DNA of 64,000 nucleotides. Origin: an uncultured Saccharospirillaceae bacterium (GTDB lineage: Bacteria > Bacteroidota > Bacteroidia > Flavobacteriales_D > CAJJDF01). The stretch lies in the NCBI GenBank assembly GCA_950054195.1, contig CATLPG010000011.1, positions 1 through 64,000 on the forward strand, in the 5' to 3' direction. Positions within the stretch are counted from its first letter, which is position 1, and each line of letters starts with the position of its first letter. Positions 27,953-36,980 of this stretch are shown in pieces. Made by a program: the position numbers and the translations under genes. The notes beneath the pieces are model-generated. The model made no database searches, was not told where the DNA came from, and saw only the letters and a list, made by a program, of their open reading frames with translations.

Positions 27953-28605
27953 TTACGAGAACCAAATATTTTACTGCCAACTCTAATCATTGTACTTCCT
28001 TCTTTGATAGCTATATCATAATCGCCACTCATTCCCATAGATAACGTATCTATATGAGGCCATTTATTCTTTTTTAGTAAATCGAACACTTGTTTTAAGT
28101 TACGAAATTCTTCTTGGACTTGATTTGTATTATTAGTGAAAGTAGCCATGCCCATAATACCTTTTATATGGACGTGCTTAAGATTTAATTCATTTATTTT
28201 TTCTGCTAGTTCAATGGCATCATTAGGTAAAAAACCATATTTGCTTTCTTCTTCCGCAATATGAAATTGGATTAAGCAATCAATAACTCTATTGTTTTTC
28301 TCAGCTTCTTTATTAATAACCTTTAGAAGTTTTATTGAGTCAACAGAATGTATTAATGAAATAAAAGGAGCAATGTATTTCGTTTTTTTTGATTGTAGAT
28401 GACCAATCATGTGCCACTCAATATCTTTAGGTAATGCTTCGTGCTTGTCTACTACCTCTTGAACCCTGTTTTCCCCAAAGGTGCGAACACCAGCGTTGTA
28501 TGCTTCTAACAACTGTTCAGTGGGCTTTGTTTTTGATACAGCTACTAAAGTAACATCATTTGGAATGCTAGATTTTATCTGTTGATATGCCTTTTCAATG
28601 TCCAA
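27949..28605 (-). CDS. YggS/PLPBP family pyridoxal phosphate homeostasis protein
   Basis: A 218-residue single-domain PLP-binding barrel. The PLP lysine is in LVAVSKTKP (about residue 24). Other family motifs are FGENRVQEVVDKH, WHMIGHLQSKKTKYI, IHSVDSIKLL and LSMGMSGDYDIAIKEGSTMIRVG. These proteins bind PLP without a known reaction and keep PLP-enzyme metabolism balanced. It sits 6 bases after the ABC exporter and overlaps the next gene by 4 bases. Confidence 0.94.
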   Translation of the reverse strand: MDIEKAYQQIKSSIPNDVTLVAVSKTKPTEQLLEAYNAGVRTFGENRVQEVVDKHEALPKDIEWHMIGHLQSKKTKYIAPFISLIHSVDSIKLLKVINKEAEKNNRVIDCLIQFHIAEEESKYGFLPNDAIELAEKINELNLKHVHIKGIMGMATFTNNTNQVQEEFRNLKQVFDLLKKNKWPHIDTLSMGMSGDYDIAIKEGSTMIRVGSKIFGSRK

Positions 28606-28611
28606 GCTAAG

Positions 28612-30399
28612 TTAATTTTTATCAAATTGAATGTTATAGAGTTGGTGATAGTACCCCTCTTTTTTTAATAACTCGTCATGAGAACCTTGCTCAATAATTT
28701 CTCCTTTATCTAAAACAATGATTTTATCAGCGTTTTTTATTGTTGATAAACGATGTGCAATAACAATAGAAGTCCTTCCTTTTGTTAATTTGTTGATAGC
28801 ATTTTGAATGAGTTCTTCCGTTTCAGTGTCAATGGATGATGTGGCCTCATCTAGTATTAAAATCTTTGGGTTAAAAACATAAGCTCGTAAAAAAGATAAT
28901 AATTGCCTTTGACCAGTACTTAGCACACTTCCTCTTTCTTTAACATCAAAATCATAATCACCAGGAAGTTTGGATATGAAATCGTGTACGCCTACAATTT
29001 TAGCAGCCTCAATAACATCATCTTTTGTAATATCCTTGTTGTATAACGTAATATTGTTATAAATACTGTCAGAAAAGAGAAAAACATCTTGTAAAACAAC
29101 TGAAATAGAGTTTCTAATAGAATCAATAGAGTAGGAGCGGATATCTTTCCCATCTACTAAAACTTCTCCTTTTTGAAACTCATAAAACCGCCCTAGAATA
29201 TTAATGATAGTAGATTTACCAGCACCAGTAGCACCTACAAAAGCAATAGTTTCTCCTTCTTTTATGTCAAAAGAAACATCTTTTAATACATACTCAGGTT
29301 CGTTGTAAGCAAAACTTACATGTTTAAAAGATAATTCCCCTTTGAAATCTTTAACAAGCGTTGCTTCTCCATCATCGTGTATTGTTTGCTCGTCATCAAG
29401 CACACCAAATATATTTTTTGAACGAACAATTCCTCTTTGTAGTACGTTGAACTTATCTGCTAACATACGTATAGGACGATAAAGCATTTGAACCCATAAA
29501 ATAAATGTAAACAATTGACCTCCACTTACTTCGTCAACAGGGTTGTCAATTAGTTGATAAGTAGCATAAAAAATAATAAATGCGATTGATATACTGCTTA
29601 ATATCTCTACGATAGGAAAAAAGATAGAGTATGCCCAAACTGTTCTAATATGAGCATTTCTATGTTCTCGATTTATCTCAGTAAACTTTTTGTATTCGAT
29701 AGATTCTCTGGTAAAAAGTTGTACCAAATTCATACCAATAATTCGCTCTTGAACGAAAGTGTTAAGTCTTGAAACCTGTTTACTTTCCGTTTGATAAGCC
29801 TTTTTTATAGCATTTTTAAAAACCTTTGTTGCGTATAACAGCAAAGGTATTGGTATGAGTACGAGTAGTGAAAATTTCCAGTTTAATACAAACATGAAAA
29901 CTATCACAACCACTAGCATGAGTATGTCTCCAATGATATTGATAATACCATCTGAAAATATTTGGGCAAAAGCTTCTGTGTCTGAAACCAATCGCGTAAC
30001 AACTCTTCCTATTGGATTTTTGTCGAAATATTGTGTTTTGAAACTTTGGAGTTTACTAAAAAGCTTTCTACGTATATCTTGAATGATAACCTGTCCTAAG
30101 AAGTTAGAATAATAAACAACAACGAACCTTAAAGCAGCTTCAAAAATTAAAGTAACGAGTGCTACAATTGTCCAATACAAAAAGCCATTTTCTGAAGTGA
30201 AATAGGTGTTGTCTATAGAGTTTAGTAGATGATTACTATCAACAAACGTTGAACTCATGATGTACTTATCTACCATAAAACCTATAATCAAAGGTCGTAC
30301 GGTTGGGATCAAAGCTAAAACGATTGTACTTATTAAAGTAAATACAAAAATACCTTTATGAGGCCCAATAAATGATAATATCCGTTTAAAATCTTTCAA
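28612..30399 (-). CDS. ABC exporter, fused permease and ATPase (type IV, MsbA-like)
   Basis: A 595-residue half-transporter. About six membrane helices lie within residues 15-320. The nucleotide-binding domain starts near 350: Walker A GATGAGKST, the Q-loop in SVVLQDVFLFSDS, the signature LSTGQRQ (Thr for the usual first Gly of LSGGQ), Walker B ILILDEATSSID and the H-loop in VIAHRLST. It probably exports lipid or drug-like substrates as a homodimer, although this family also forms heterodimers. It lies 3 bases after cystathionine beta-synthase, as part of a long minus-strand operon. Confidence 0.9.
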   Translation of the reverse strand: MKDFKRILSFIGPHKGIFVFTLISTIVLALIPTVRPLIIGFMVDKYIMSSTFVDSNHLLNSIDNTYFTSENGFLYWTIVALVTLIFEAALRFVVVYYSNFLGQVIIQDIRRKLFSKLQSFKTQYFDKNPIGRVVTRLVSDTEAFAQIFSDGIINIIGDILMLVVVIVFMFVLNWKFSLLVLIPIPLLLYATKVFKNAIKKAYQTESKQVSRLNTFVQERIIGMNLVQLFTRESIEYKKFTEINREHRNAHIRTVWAYSIFFPIVEILSSISIAFIIFYATYQLIDNPVDEVSGGQLFTFILWVQMLYRPIRMLADKFNVLQRGIVRSKNIFGVLDDEQTIHDDGEATLVKDFKGELSFKHVSFAYNEPEYVLKDVSFDIKEGETIAFVGATGAGKSTIINILGRFYEFQKGEVLVDGKDIRSYSIDSIRNSISVVLQDVFLFSDSIYNNITLYNKDITKDDVIEAAKIVGVHDFISKLPGDYDFDVKERGSVLSTGQRQLLSFLRAYVFNPKILILDEATSSIDTETEELIQNAINKLTKGRTSIVIAHRLSTIKNADKIIVLDKGEIIEQGSHDELLKKEGYYHQLYNIQFDKN

Positions 30400-30402
30400 T
30401 GG

Positions 30403-31761
30403 TTAAGCTAAAGCTTTGATAATGTCTTGTTTTGTTATGATTTGACGCTGGTCTTCATTTGTTTTAACTATAACAGCTCCATTTTCTTTGTTGATGAGTT
30501 TAGAAATGTCTTCTATGCTTGTAGTAGTGTTAACTTCAGGAAAAGGAGGATTCATAATCGATGATATAACTTCTTTTCTCTTATCTGGATGCTCAAATAA
30601 AAAGCTAAAAATTTTTGATTCATTAACTGAACCTATAATTTTTCCGTCTTCGATAACAGGCATTTGAGAGATATCAAAATTTGTCATTCTTTCAATCGCA
30701 CTTTGTATGGTGTCATTCGAATCTATTGTTATTAATTTATCATTGGCATGTTGCATGATGTCAATGGCAGAGGATGGTTTAGTATCAATAAAACCTCGAT
30801 CTCGCATCCAATCATCATTAAAAAATTTACCAACATATCTACTTCCATGATCGTGAAACAAAACTACTACAACATCCCCTTCTTTAAATTTATCTTTCAA
30901 TTGCTTTATTCCGCATATAGCTGCACCTGCTGAATTTCCAACAAATATACCTTCTTCTTTCGCTAGCTTTCGAGTGTAAATAGCTGCGTCTTTATCGGTC
31001 ACTTTCTCAAAATGATCAATAATATCAAAATCAACATTTTTAGGTAAAATGTCTTCTCCAATACCTTCGGTTATGTATGGGTAGATTTCATTTTCATCAA
31101 AAACACCCGTTTCGTGGTATTTTTTGAATACAGAACCATAGGTGTCTATACCTATAATTTGAATATTAGGATTTTTCTCCTTTAAGTATTTGCCAACTCC
31201 AGAAATAGTTCCTCCAGTACCTACACCAACAACAAAATGTGTTATTTTACCTTCTGTTTGTTCCCATATTTCAGGACCAGTACTTTCATAATGAGCAGCT
31301 CTGTTAGATAAATTGTCATATTGGTTCACATACCATGAATTAGGAATCTCAGTCGAAAGTCTTTTAGATACAGAGTAATATGATCTAGGATCTTCTGGTT
31401 CTACAGCAGTTGGACAAACCACTACTTCAGCTCCAACAGCCCTTAAGATATCCATTTTCTCTTTGGATTGCTTGTCGCTTAAAACACAAATAAGTTTATA
31501 TCCTTTAATGATGCATGCTAAAGCAAGTCCCATTCCTGTGTTTCCAGATGTTCCTTCGATAACCGTACCTCCTGGTTTTAATAAACCAGCTTTTTCTGCA
31601 TCTTCAATCATACGAACAGCCATACGATCTTTTACAGAGTTACCAGGATTAGTAGTTTCTACTTTAGCTAATATAGTTGCTGATGTGCCACCATGTAGCT
31701 TGTTAATTTTAACTAAGGGAGTATTCCCTATGGTTTCTAAGATATTATTGTAGTACTTCAT
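30403..31761 (-). CDS. Cystathionine beta-synthase (PLP enzyme with C-terminal CBS pair)
   Basis: A 452-residue enzyme that joins homocysteine and serine, or acts as a cysteine-synthase-like lyase. The PLP fold has the lysine motif GNSVKDRMAVRM near residue 41, EGTSGNTGMGLA, the phosphate-binding GVGTGGTISGVGKYL and EGIFVGNSAGAA. A pair of CBS domains follows (about 335-452; HANDKLITIDSNDTIQSAI and MPVIEDGKIIGSV), which regulate such enzymes in other species. It heads the minus-strand operon and is divergent from nqr. A consensus promoter lies about 100 bases upstream. Confidence 0.9.
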   Translation of the reverse strand: MKYYNNILETIGNTPLVKINKLHGGTSATILAKVETTNPGNSVKDRMAVRMIEDAEKAGLLKPGGTVIEGTSGNTGMGLALACIIKGYKLICVLSDKQSKEKMDILRAVGAEVVVCPTAVEPEDPRSYYSVSKRLSTEIPNSWYVNQYDNLSNRAAHYESTGPEIWEQTEGKITHFVVGVGTGGTISGVGKYLKEKNPNIQIIGIDTYGSVFKKYHETGVFDENEIYPYITEGIGEDILPKNVDFDIIDHFEKVTDKDAAIYTRKLAKEEGIFVGNSAGAAICGIKQLKDKFKEGDVVVVLFHDHGSRYVGKFFNDDWMRDRGFIDTKPSSAIDIMQHANDKLITIDSNDTIQSAIERMTNFDISQMPVIEDGKIIGSVNESKIFSFLFEHPDKRKEVISSIMNPPFPEVNTTTSIEDISKLINKENGAVIVKTNEDQRQIITKQDIIKALA

Positions 31762-31863
31762 AGATTAATTTTCAAAGTGTTATCATAAATCAAGCTTAAA
31801 AAATAGAGCTTTAATGTAAAATAATTCATCTATTTTATGCCTATGAGTATGACAACTTCTAAC

Positions 31864-31894
31864 CAAAGATACAAGTAAAGCCGATAGTATCAAA
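31864..31894 (-). promoter_or_regulatory. Consensus Bacteroidota promoter of the cystathionine beta-synthase operon
   Basis: On the minus strand, TTTG (31894-31891), a 19-base spacer, then TATCTTTG (31871-31864): an exact match to TTTG-N19-TAnnTTTG. The predicted leader to the ATG at 31761 is about 95 bases. It is the best promoter match I found in the window. Confidence 0.65.
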
Positions 31895-31978
31895 CCAGAT
31901 CAGAAGTCAAAAGTTATAAACCGAAAAAAAACAAAAAAAACTTTAACAAGATTTAGGAATAAACTTTCAAATCTTTAC

Positions 31979-32004
31979 TTTTACTCAATAATTTTCGAGT
32001 AAAA
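31979..32004 (+). repeat. 8-bp inverted repeat just before nqrA start
   Basis: TTTTACTC (31979-31986) and GAGTAAAA (31997-32004) are perfect reverse complements around a 10-base AT-rich loop. The right arm ends 4 bases before the nqrA ATG, where the ribosome would bind. It could be a leader hairpin affecting translation or an operator; an 8-bp AT-rich stem is also possible by chance. Confidence 0.45.
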
Positions 32005-32008
32005 CTCT

Positions 32009-33349
32009 ATGGGTAAAACAATACGTATTCGAAAAGGTCTGAATATCAATATTAAAGGACAGGCCAAGGAAGATATAGTAGAAACATCGTTGCCAACTAA
32101 GTTTGCAATAAAGCCAGAAGACTTTCCTGGTTTAATTCCAAAACTAGTAGCAAAAGAAGGTGAATTAGTTAAAGTTGGTTCTGTCTTATTCTATGATAAA
32201 GGAAGAGAAGAAATAAAATTCACTTCTCCTGTATCTGGTAAGGTTTCAGCGATAGTGCGAGGGGCTAAAAGAAAGATTCTAGCAATTGAGTTGGAATCAG
32301 ATGGAGCTTTCACTCCTGTTTCTTTTGATACAAATAAAGACATTAAGGAATTGTTGCTTTCGTCTGGAATGTGGACATTTATAAAACAAAGACCACTAGA
32401 TAAAATTGCAAATCCAGCAGTAGCACCCAAAGCTATATTTGTTACAGGATTTAATTCCGCTCCTTTAGCTCCTAACTACGAGTTTCTACTTAAAGGAAAA
32501 GAAAAAGAAATTCAAAAAGGAATTGAAGCACTAAAAACACTTACTAAAGGTAAAGTTCATGTTACTGTTGAACATGCTAACGGAAGTGCAGGAGTTTTTT
32601 CAAAGGTTTCTGGGATTGAATTGCATAAAATAGCAGGTAAACATCCTAAAGGGAATGTAGGTACTCAAATTCATCATATAGACCCTGTCAATAAGGGGGA
32701 GACTGTTTATACATTAAATGCACTAGATGTTGCTAGAATTGGAGATTTCATACTGACAGGTCAAACTAATTTTGATCGAGTATTACCTGTTACAGGTTCA
32801 GAAGTTAGTGCCCCACAATATGTGAAAACTAAAGTTGGTGCTCAAATGAGTTCAATTATTAGTGGAAATGTATCATCAAATCATGTAAGAATTATATCAG
32901 GAAATGTGCTTACAGGTAAAACATCTAGTGAAGATGATTACCTCGGTTATTACAGCGATCAAGTTACTGTTATTCCAGAGGGTGATAAACATAAGTTTTT
33001 TATTACTGAAGGTTGGTTAGCACCAGGCTTCAATAAGTTAAGTGCGAATCCAGTGTTTCCATCTGCTTTATTCAAGAATAAAAAGTTTGATGTAGACACG
33101 AACACAAATGGAGAAGAAAGAGCATTTGTAATGTCGGGTCACTATGAAAAAGTTTTTCCATTTGATATCTATCCAGTTCAATTGTTAAAAGCAATTATAA
33201 CAAATGATATTGACGGAATGGAAAATTTAGGTATATATGAAGTAGCTCCTGAAGATTTTGCTTTATGTGAGTTTGTATGTGTGTCTAAAATCAATTCTCA
33301 GCAAATCGTTAGAGAAGGGTTAGCAGTAGTTGAAAAAGAATGTATGTAA
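32009..33349 (+). CDS. nqrA: Na(+)-translocating NADH:quinone reductase subunit A
   Basis: A 446-residue soluble subunit of the sodium-pumping NADH:quinone reductase. It opens with the family pattern IRIRKGLNINIKGQ, followed by KPEDFPGLIPKLVAKEGE and FTSPVSGKVSAIVRGAKRKILAI. The middle holds IHHIDPVNKGETVYTLN, and the C-terminal part ends in a Cys-containing segment (FALCEFVCVSKINSQQIVREGL). It is the first gene of nqrABCDEF, with a hairpin directly ahead of its start. The complex couples NADH oxidation to Na+ export. Confidence 0.96.
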   Translation: MGKTIRIRKGLNINIKGQAKEDIVETSLPTKFAIKPEDFPGLIPKLVAKEGELVKVGSVLFYDKGREEIKFTSPVSGKVSAIVRGAKRKILAIELESDGAFTPVSFDTNKDIKELLLSSGMWTFIKQRPLDKIANPAVAPKAIFVTGFNSAPLAPNYEFLLKGKEKEIQKGIEALKTLTKGKVHVTVEHANGSAGVFSKVSGIELHKIAGKHPKGNVGTQIHHIDPVNKGETVYTLNALDVARIGDFILTGQTNFDRVLPVTGSEVSAPQYVKTKVGAQMSSIISGNVSSNHVRIISGNVLTGKTSSEDDYLGYYSDQVTVIPEGDKHKFFITEGWLAPGFNKLSANPVFPSALFKNKKFDVDTNTNGEERAFVMSGHYEKVFPFDIYPVQLLKAIITNDIDGMENLGIYEVAPEDFALCEFVCVSKINSQQIVREGLAVVEKECM

Positions 33350-33366
33350 TTTATTAGGAAAGTATT

Positions 33367-34563
33367 ATGATAAAAGGACTAAGAAGAGTATTTGATCATT
33401 TATACAAAACGGTTGATCATAAATATCACCCGGTAGTAGAATCGTTTGATACAATTCATTTTACACCAAATTTGATTACAAAATCTGGTTCTCATATCCG
33501 TGATGCAGCGGATTTAAAAAGAACGATGATGTTTGTGATTTTTGCGATGATTCCATGCTTATTATTTGGAATGTGGAACGTTGGAGATCAACATGTACAA
33601 GCAGCAATGGCTAATGGTGCTGAACTTGAAGGGTGGATTTTACCAACCTTCGGCAGTGGTTTCTGGGGCAAATTCTTATATGGAGCTTCTGGAGTGTTAC
33701 CGCTTGTAATTGTATCATATGTTGTTGGTTTAGCGGTAGAATTCGTTTTTGGAATTATTAAAGGGCACTCATTACACGAGGGATATTTAGTTTCAGGTTT
33801 ATTAATTCCTTTAATCATGCCAATCGAAGTTCCTCTATGGCAAGTAGCAATAGCTGTTATCTTTGCAGTTGTAGTAGCTAAAGAGGTTTTTGGAGGTACA
33901 GGAATGAATGTGATTAATGTGGCCTTGACAGCTAGAGCATTTATCTTCTTTGCTCATCCAAATTCAATGATTGGAGACAAGGTTTGGGTAGATGGTTTCT
34001 CAGGTGAAACTTCATTAGGTAAATTAGCAACTAAAATAAATGATTCCGCAGCTCTCGAGCAATTTTCAAATGATACTTTTATGAGTACAATCTTGGGGGT
34101 TGAAGCAGGATCAATAGGAGAAACCTCTGTTGTGGCAATTTTATTAGGAGCAGCATTTCTTCTGATCACAGGTGTTGGAAGTTGGAGAATAATGTTGTCA
34201 TTCTTTTTAGGTGGACTTTCATTAGCTTACATCTTCAACTTAGTAGGGCCAGGTATTGATAACTACTACATGCAGTTGAACCCTTTCCATTTATTATTCC
34301 TTGGAAGTTTCATGTTTGGAATGGTATTCATGGTAACAGATCCTGTATCAGCTGCTCAAACTAATACTGGAAAATATATTTATGGCTTTTTAGCAGGTTT
34401 CTTATCCATCTTAATAAGAGTATTAAACCCAGCTTACCCTGAGGGAGTTATGTTAGGTATTTTAATCGCTAATGTATTTGCTCCAACAATCGATCACTAT
34501 GTGATTCAAGCGAACATTAATAAAAGAAAAAAACGTGCAAAATTAGCTGCTACAGCAGCATAA
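33367..34563 (+). CDS. nqrB: Na(+)-NQR subunit B
   Basis: A 398-residue integral membrane subunit with about ten helices, carrying covalently bound FMN and riboflavin in the family. The FMN-threonine motif is SGETS, with Thr215 as the expected attachment site (family form SGAT; here Glu replaces Ala). Other conserved parts are GGTGMNVINVALTARAFIFFAHP and FMFGMVFMVTDPVSAAQTNTGK. It lies 17 bases after nqrA and 12 before nqrC. Confidence 0.96.
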   Translation: MIKGLRRVFDHLYKTVDHKYHPVVESFDTIHFTPNLITKSGSHIRDAADLKRTMMFVIFAMIPCLLFGMWNVGDQHVQAAMANGAELEGWILPTFGSGFWGKFLYGASGVLPLVIVSYVVGLAVEFVFGIIKGHSLHEGYLVSGLLIPLIMPIEVPLWQVAIAVIFAVVVAKEVFGGTGMNVINVALTARAFIFFAHPNSMIGDKVWVDGFSGETSLGKLATKINDSAALEQFSNDTFMSTILGVEAGSIGETSVVAILLGAAFLLITGVGSWRIMLSFFLGGLSLAYIFNLVGPGIDNYYMQLNPFHLLFLGSFMFGMVFMVTDPVSAAQTNTGKYIYGFLAGFLSILIRVLNPAYPEGVMLGILIANVFAPTIDHYVIQANINKRKKRAKLAATAA

Positions 34564-34575
34564 ACTATTACAATA

Positions 34576-35601
34576 ATGAATAAAGAAGGTAACGTTTATA
34601 CGATCATATTTGCTTCTATTATGGTAATTATAGTAGGAGGTTTGTTAGCTTTCATAGCTTCGTCACTTAGACCAGCTCAAATTGGTAACGTTAAGAACGA
34701 AAAAATGAGAAATATTCTTGAGGCTATTGATCCATCATTTGAAGGAGATGAATTGGCAGCAATGAAAAGAAAGGAAGTAGAAAAACTATTTTCTCAACAT
34801 GTGAAGAAAAGAATCATTCTTAACGCAAAAGGAGAGGTTGTATCTGAGCTCAATAGTGAAGACCCAATTGAAAAAGGAAATGAAAAAGATGCTTTTAATC
34901 TTAACCCTAGAGATCAATACGCAAAGATTTCTAATATTAAAAAGGAATGCGAAGGTGATGATGAGTGTGTAACCCAAAAGTTAATTGAACAAGAAATTCA
35001 TGCTCCAATGTTTGTTTGTGAACTTAAAGGAAAGAAAATTTATGTCGCTCATTTCAGTGGAAAAGGTTTATGGGATGATATTTGGGGATATGCAGGTATA
35101 AAACCAACAAGAAATATTAATGCAGCGGTGTTTGACCATAAAGCTGAAACGCCAGGTTTAGGATCAAAAATTACAGAAGATTGGTTTCAAAATCAATTTA
35201 TTGGTAAAACCATGGCAAATAAGAAAGATGAGTATAAGCCAATTAGTGTAAAAAAGCCCGGTTTAGAAACAAACAAATACGAAGTGAATGGAATTAGTGG
35301 GGCTACTTTTACAGGTAATGGTGTAGCTGAAATGATGGCTAGGGCCTTGAAAGCAACACATAACTACATGGAAAAAAATGTAGAGCCAGTTGAATCTCCA
35401 TACAAGGCAGAAGAAACAGAAAAAAGTTTGTCTGTAAACTCAGATAATATTCAAGGATTTTCGTTATCAGGAGGTTATACCCTTAAAGGAGATACTTTAT
35501 TGTGGGGAGATGGAACTTATGCTGTTGTAACATACGTTGACGAAAACAGATTGTTAGTTAAAGAAGAAGGAAAAGAATTTACAACGGTTTACACAAAGTA
35601 A
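34576..35601 (+). CDS. nqrC: Na(+)-NQR subunit C with C-terminal extension
   Basis: A 341-residue subunit with one N-terminal membrane helix (about 9-30) and a periplasmic FMN-binding domain. The FMN attachment motif SGATFT is at residues 241-246, preceded by HKAETPGLGSKITEDWF. Vibrio NqrC is about 257 residues; here the FMN domain carries a longer insert near 85-140 (acidic, with two Cys at 125 and 131), and about 70 residues follow the last family helix (from about 270). The tail is strand-rich (GFSLSGGYTLKGDTLLWGDG). Its role is unknown. Confidence 0.94.
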   Translation: MNKEGNVYTIIFASIMVIIVGGLLAFIASSLRPAQIGNVKNEKMRNILEAIDPSFEGDELAAMKRKEVEKLFSQHVKKRIILNAKGEVVSELNSEDPIEKGNEKDAFNLNPRDQYAKISNIKKECEGDDECVTQKLIEQEIHAPMFVCELKGKKIYVAHFSGKGLWDDIWGYAGIKPTRNINAAVFDHKAETPGLGSKITEDWFQNQFIGKTMANKKDEYKPISVKKPGLETNKYEVNGISGATFTGNGVAEMMARALKATHNYMEKNVEPVESPYKAEETEKSLSVNSDNIQGFSLSGGYTLKGDTLLWGDGTYAVVTYVDENRLLVKEEGKEFTTVYTK

Positions 35602-35622
35602 AAAGAATTTAATTGAAACAAA

Positions 35623-36282
35623 ATGGCTGAAAGAGAAGCATTATTTTCGAAAAAAAATAAAAAGTTGATCACAGATCCGATCAATTTTAACAACCCTGTT
35701 ACCATACAAGTATTAGGTATCTGTTCTGCACTTGCAGTAACTGTACAGATGGACAATGCTATAATTATGTCGTTAGCCGTTATTTTTGTAATGGTTATTG
35801 GAAACTTGGTTGTGTCTTTAATGAGAAATATCATACCAAGTAGGATTAAGATTATTGTACAGTTAGTTATTGTAGCATCACTGGTTATTATAGTTGATCA
35901 GGTTCTGCAGGCTTATGTGTATTCTGTATCTAAGCAATTATCCGTTTTTGTAGGATTGATTATTACAAACTGTATTATCATGGGACGTTTAGAGGCTTAT
36001 GCGTTAGGTAACAAGCCATGGGGCTCTATTCTGGATGGTTTAGGTAACGGTTTAGGTTATGGGTTGGTTCTATTAGTGGTTGCTTTCTTTAAAGAAGTTT
36101 TTGGTTCTGGAACTTTAACTATTCCAGGTTTAGGCAAAATGACTGTAATACCACCAGCAGTTTACGAGGCAGGTTATGAGAATAACGGATTAATGTTATT
36201 GCCTCCATCATCACTAATTATTGTTGCTATTTATATATGGGTACAAAAGAGTAAAAACCCAGAATTAATAGAAGATCACTAA
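35623..36282 (+). CDS. nqrD: Na(+)-NQR subunit D
   Basis: A 219-residue integral membrane subunit with about six helices. It has the family start LITDPINFNNPVTIQVLGICSALAVT, and the paired-helix motif TNCIIMGRLEAYAL, whose Cys belongs to the intramembrane iron site shared with NqrE. Later GNGLGYGLVLL and FKEVFGSGTL are conserved. It lies 21 bases after nqrC and 29 before nqrE. Confidence 0.96.
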   Translation: MAEREALFSKKNKKLITDPINFNNPVTIQVLGICSALAVTVQMDNAIIMSLAVIFVMVIGNLVVSLMRNIIPSRIKIIVQLVIVASLVIIVDQVLQAYVYSVSKQLSVFVGLIITNCIIMGRLEAYALGNKPWGSILDGLGNGLGYGLVLLVVAFFKEVFGSGTLTIPGLGKMTVIPPAVYEAGYENNGLMLLPPSSLIIVAIYIWVQKSKNPELIEDH

Positions 36283-36311
36283 TAAATAATTAAAAGTTTA
36301 AATAAAGTATA

Positions 36312-36950
36312 ATGGAATTATTAAATCTATTTATTAAAAGTGCTTTTGCTGAGAACATGGTATTTACCTTCTTCTTTGGTATGTGTTCTTACTTGGCAGT
36401 ATCTAAAACTGTAAAAACGGCAGTAGGTTTAGGAGCAGCGGTAATATTTGTATTATTAATTACAGTTCCCGTTAACTATTGGTTGAACTACTATATCTTA
36501 TCTGATGGAGCATTGTCTTGGTTGGGAGATAAAGAAGGTATTGGGTTATTACCTCAAGCAGAAGCGAGTGCAATCAATTTAAGTTTCTTAAGTTTTATCA
36601 TGTTTATTGCTGTGATTGCAGCCATGGTTCAACTTGTGGAGATGGTAGTTGAAAAATTTGCACCAGCACTTTACGGTGCACTTGGTATTTTCTTACCATT
36701 AATAGCAGTAAACTGTGCTATTCTTGGGGGGTCTTTATTTATGCAACAAAAAAACTTTCCTAATGGAGGTTATGCTGCTGTCTATGGACTAGGTTCTGGT
36801 TTTGGATGGTTTTTAGCTATTGTTTTAATTGCAGCTATTAGAGAGAAAATTAGATATTCAAACGTACCAGGTCCACTTCGAGGAGTAGGTATGGCATTTA
36901 TTTTAACAGGTTTAATGGGACTAGCGTTCCTTGGATTTTTAGGATTTTAA
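36312..36950 (+). CDS. nqrE: Na(+)-NQR subunit E
   Basis: A 212-residue integral membrane subunit, homologous to NqrD in inverted topology. Conserved parts are [26 protein letters not shown] and the helix with [13 protein letters not shown]; the two Cys residues (GMCSYLA and VNCAILGG) are the family's iron ligands. [27 protein letters not shown] follows. The order and spacing fit one operon with the other five nqr genes. Confidence 0.96.
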   Translation: MELLNLFIKSAFAENMVFTFFFGMCSYLAVSKTVKTAVGLGAAVIFVLLITVPVNYWLNYYILSDGALSWLGDKEGIGLLPQAEASAINLSFLSFIMFIAVIAAMVQLVEMVVEKFAPALYGALGIFLPLIAVNCAILGGSLFMQQKNFPNGGYAAVYGLGSGFGWFLAIVLIAAIREKIRYSNVPGPLRGVGMAFILTGLMGLAFLGFLGF

Positions 36951-36980
36951 AAAAAAAAACTATAAAGTAAAAACTATCGT

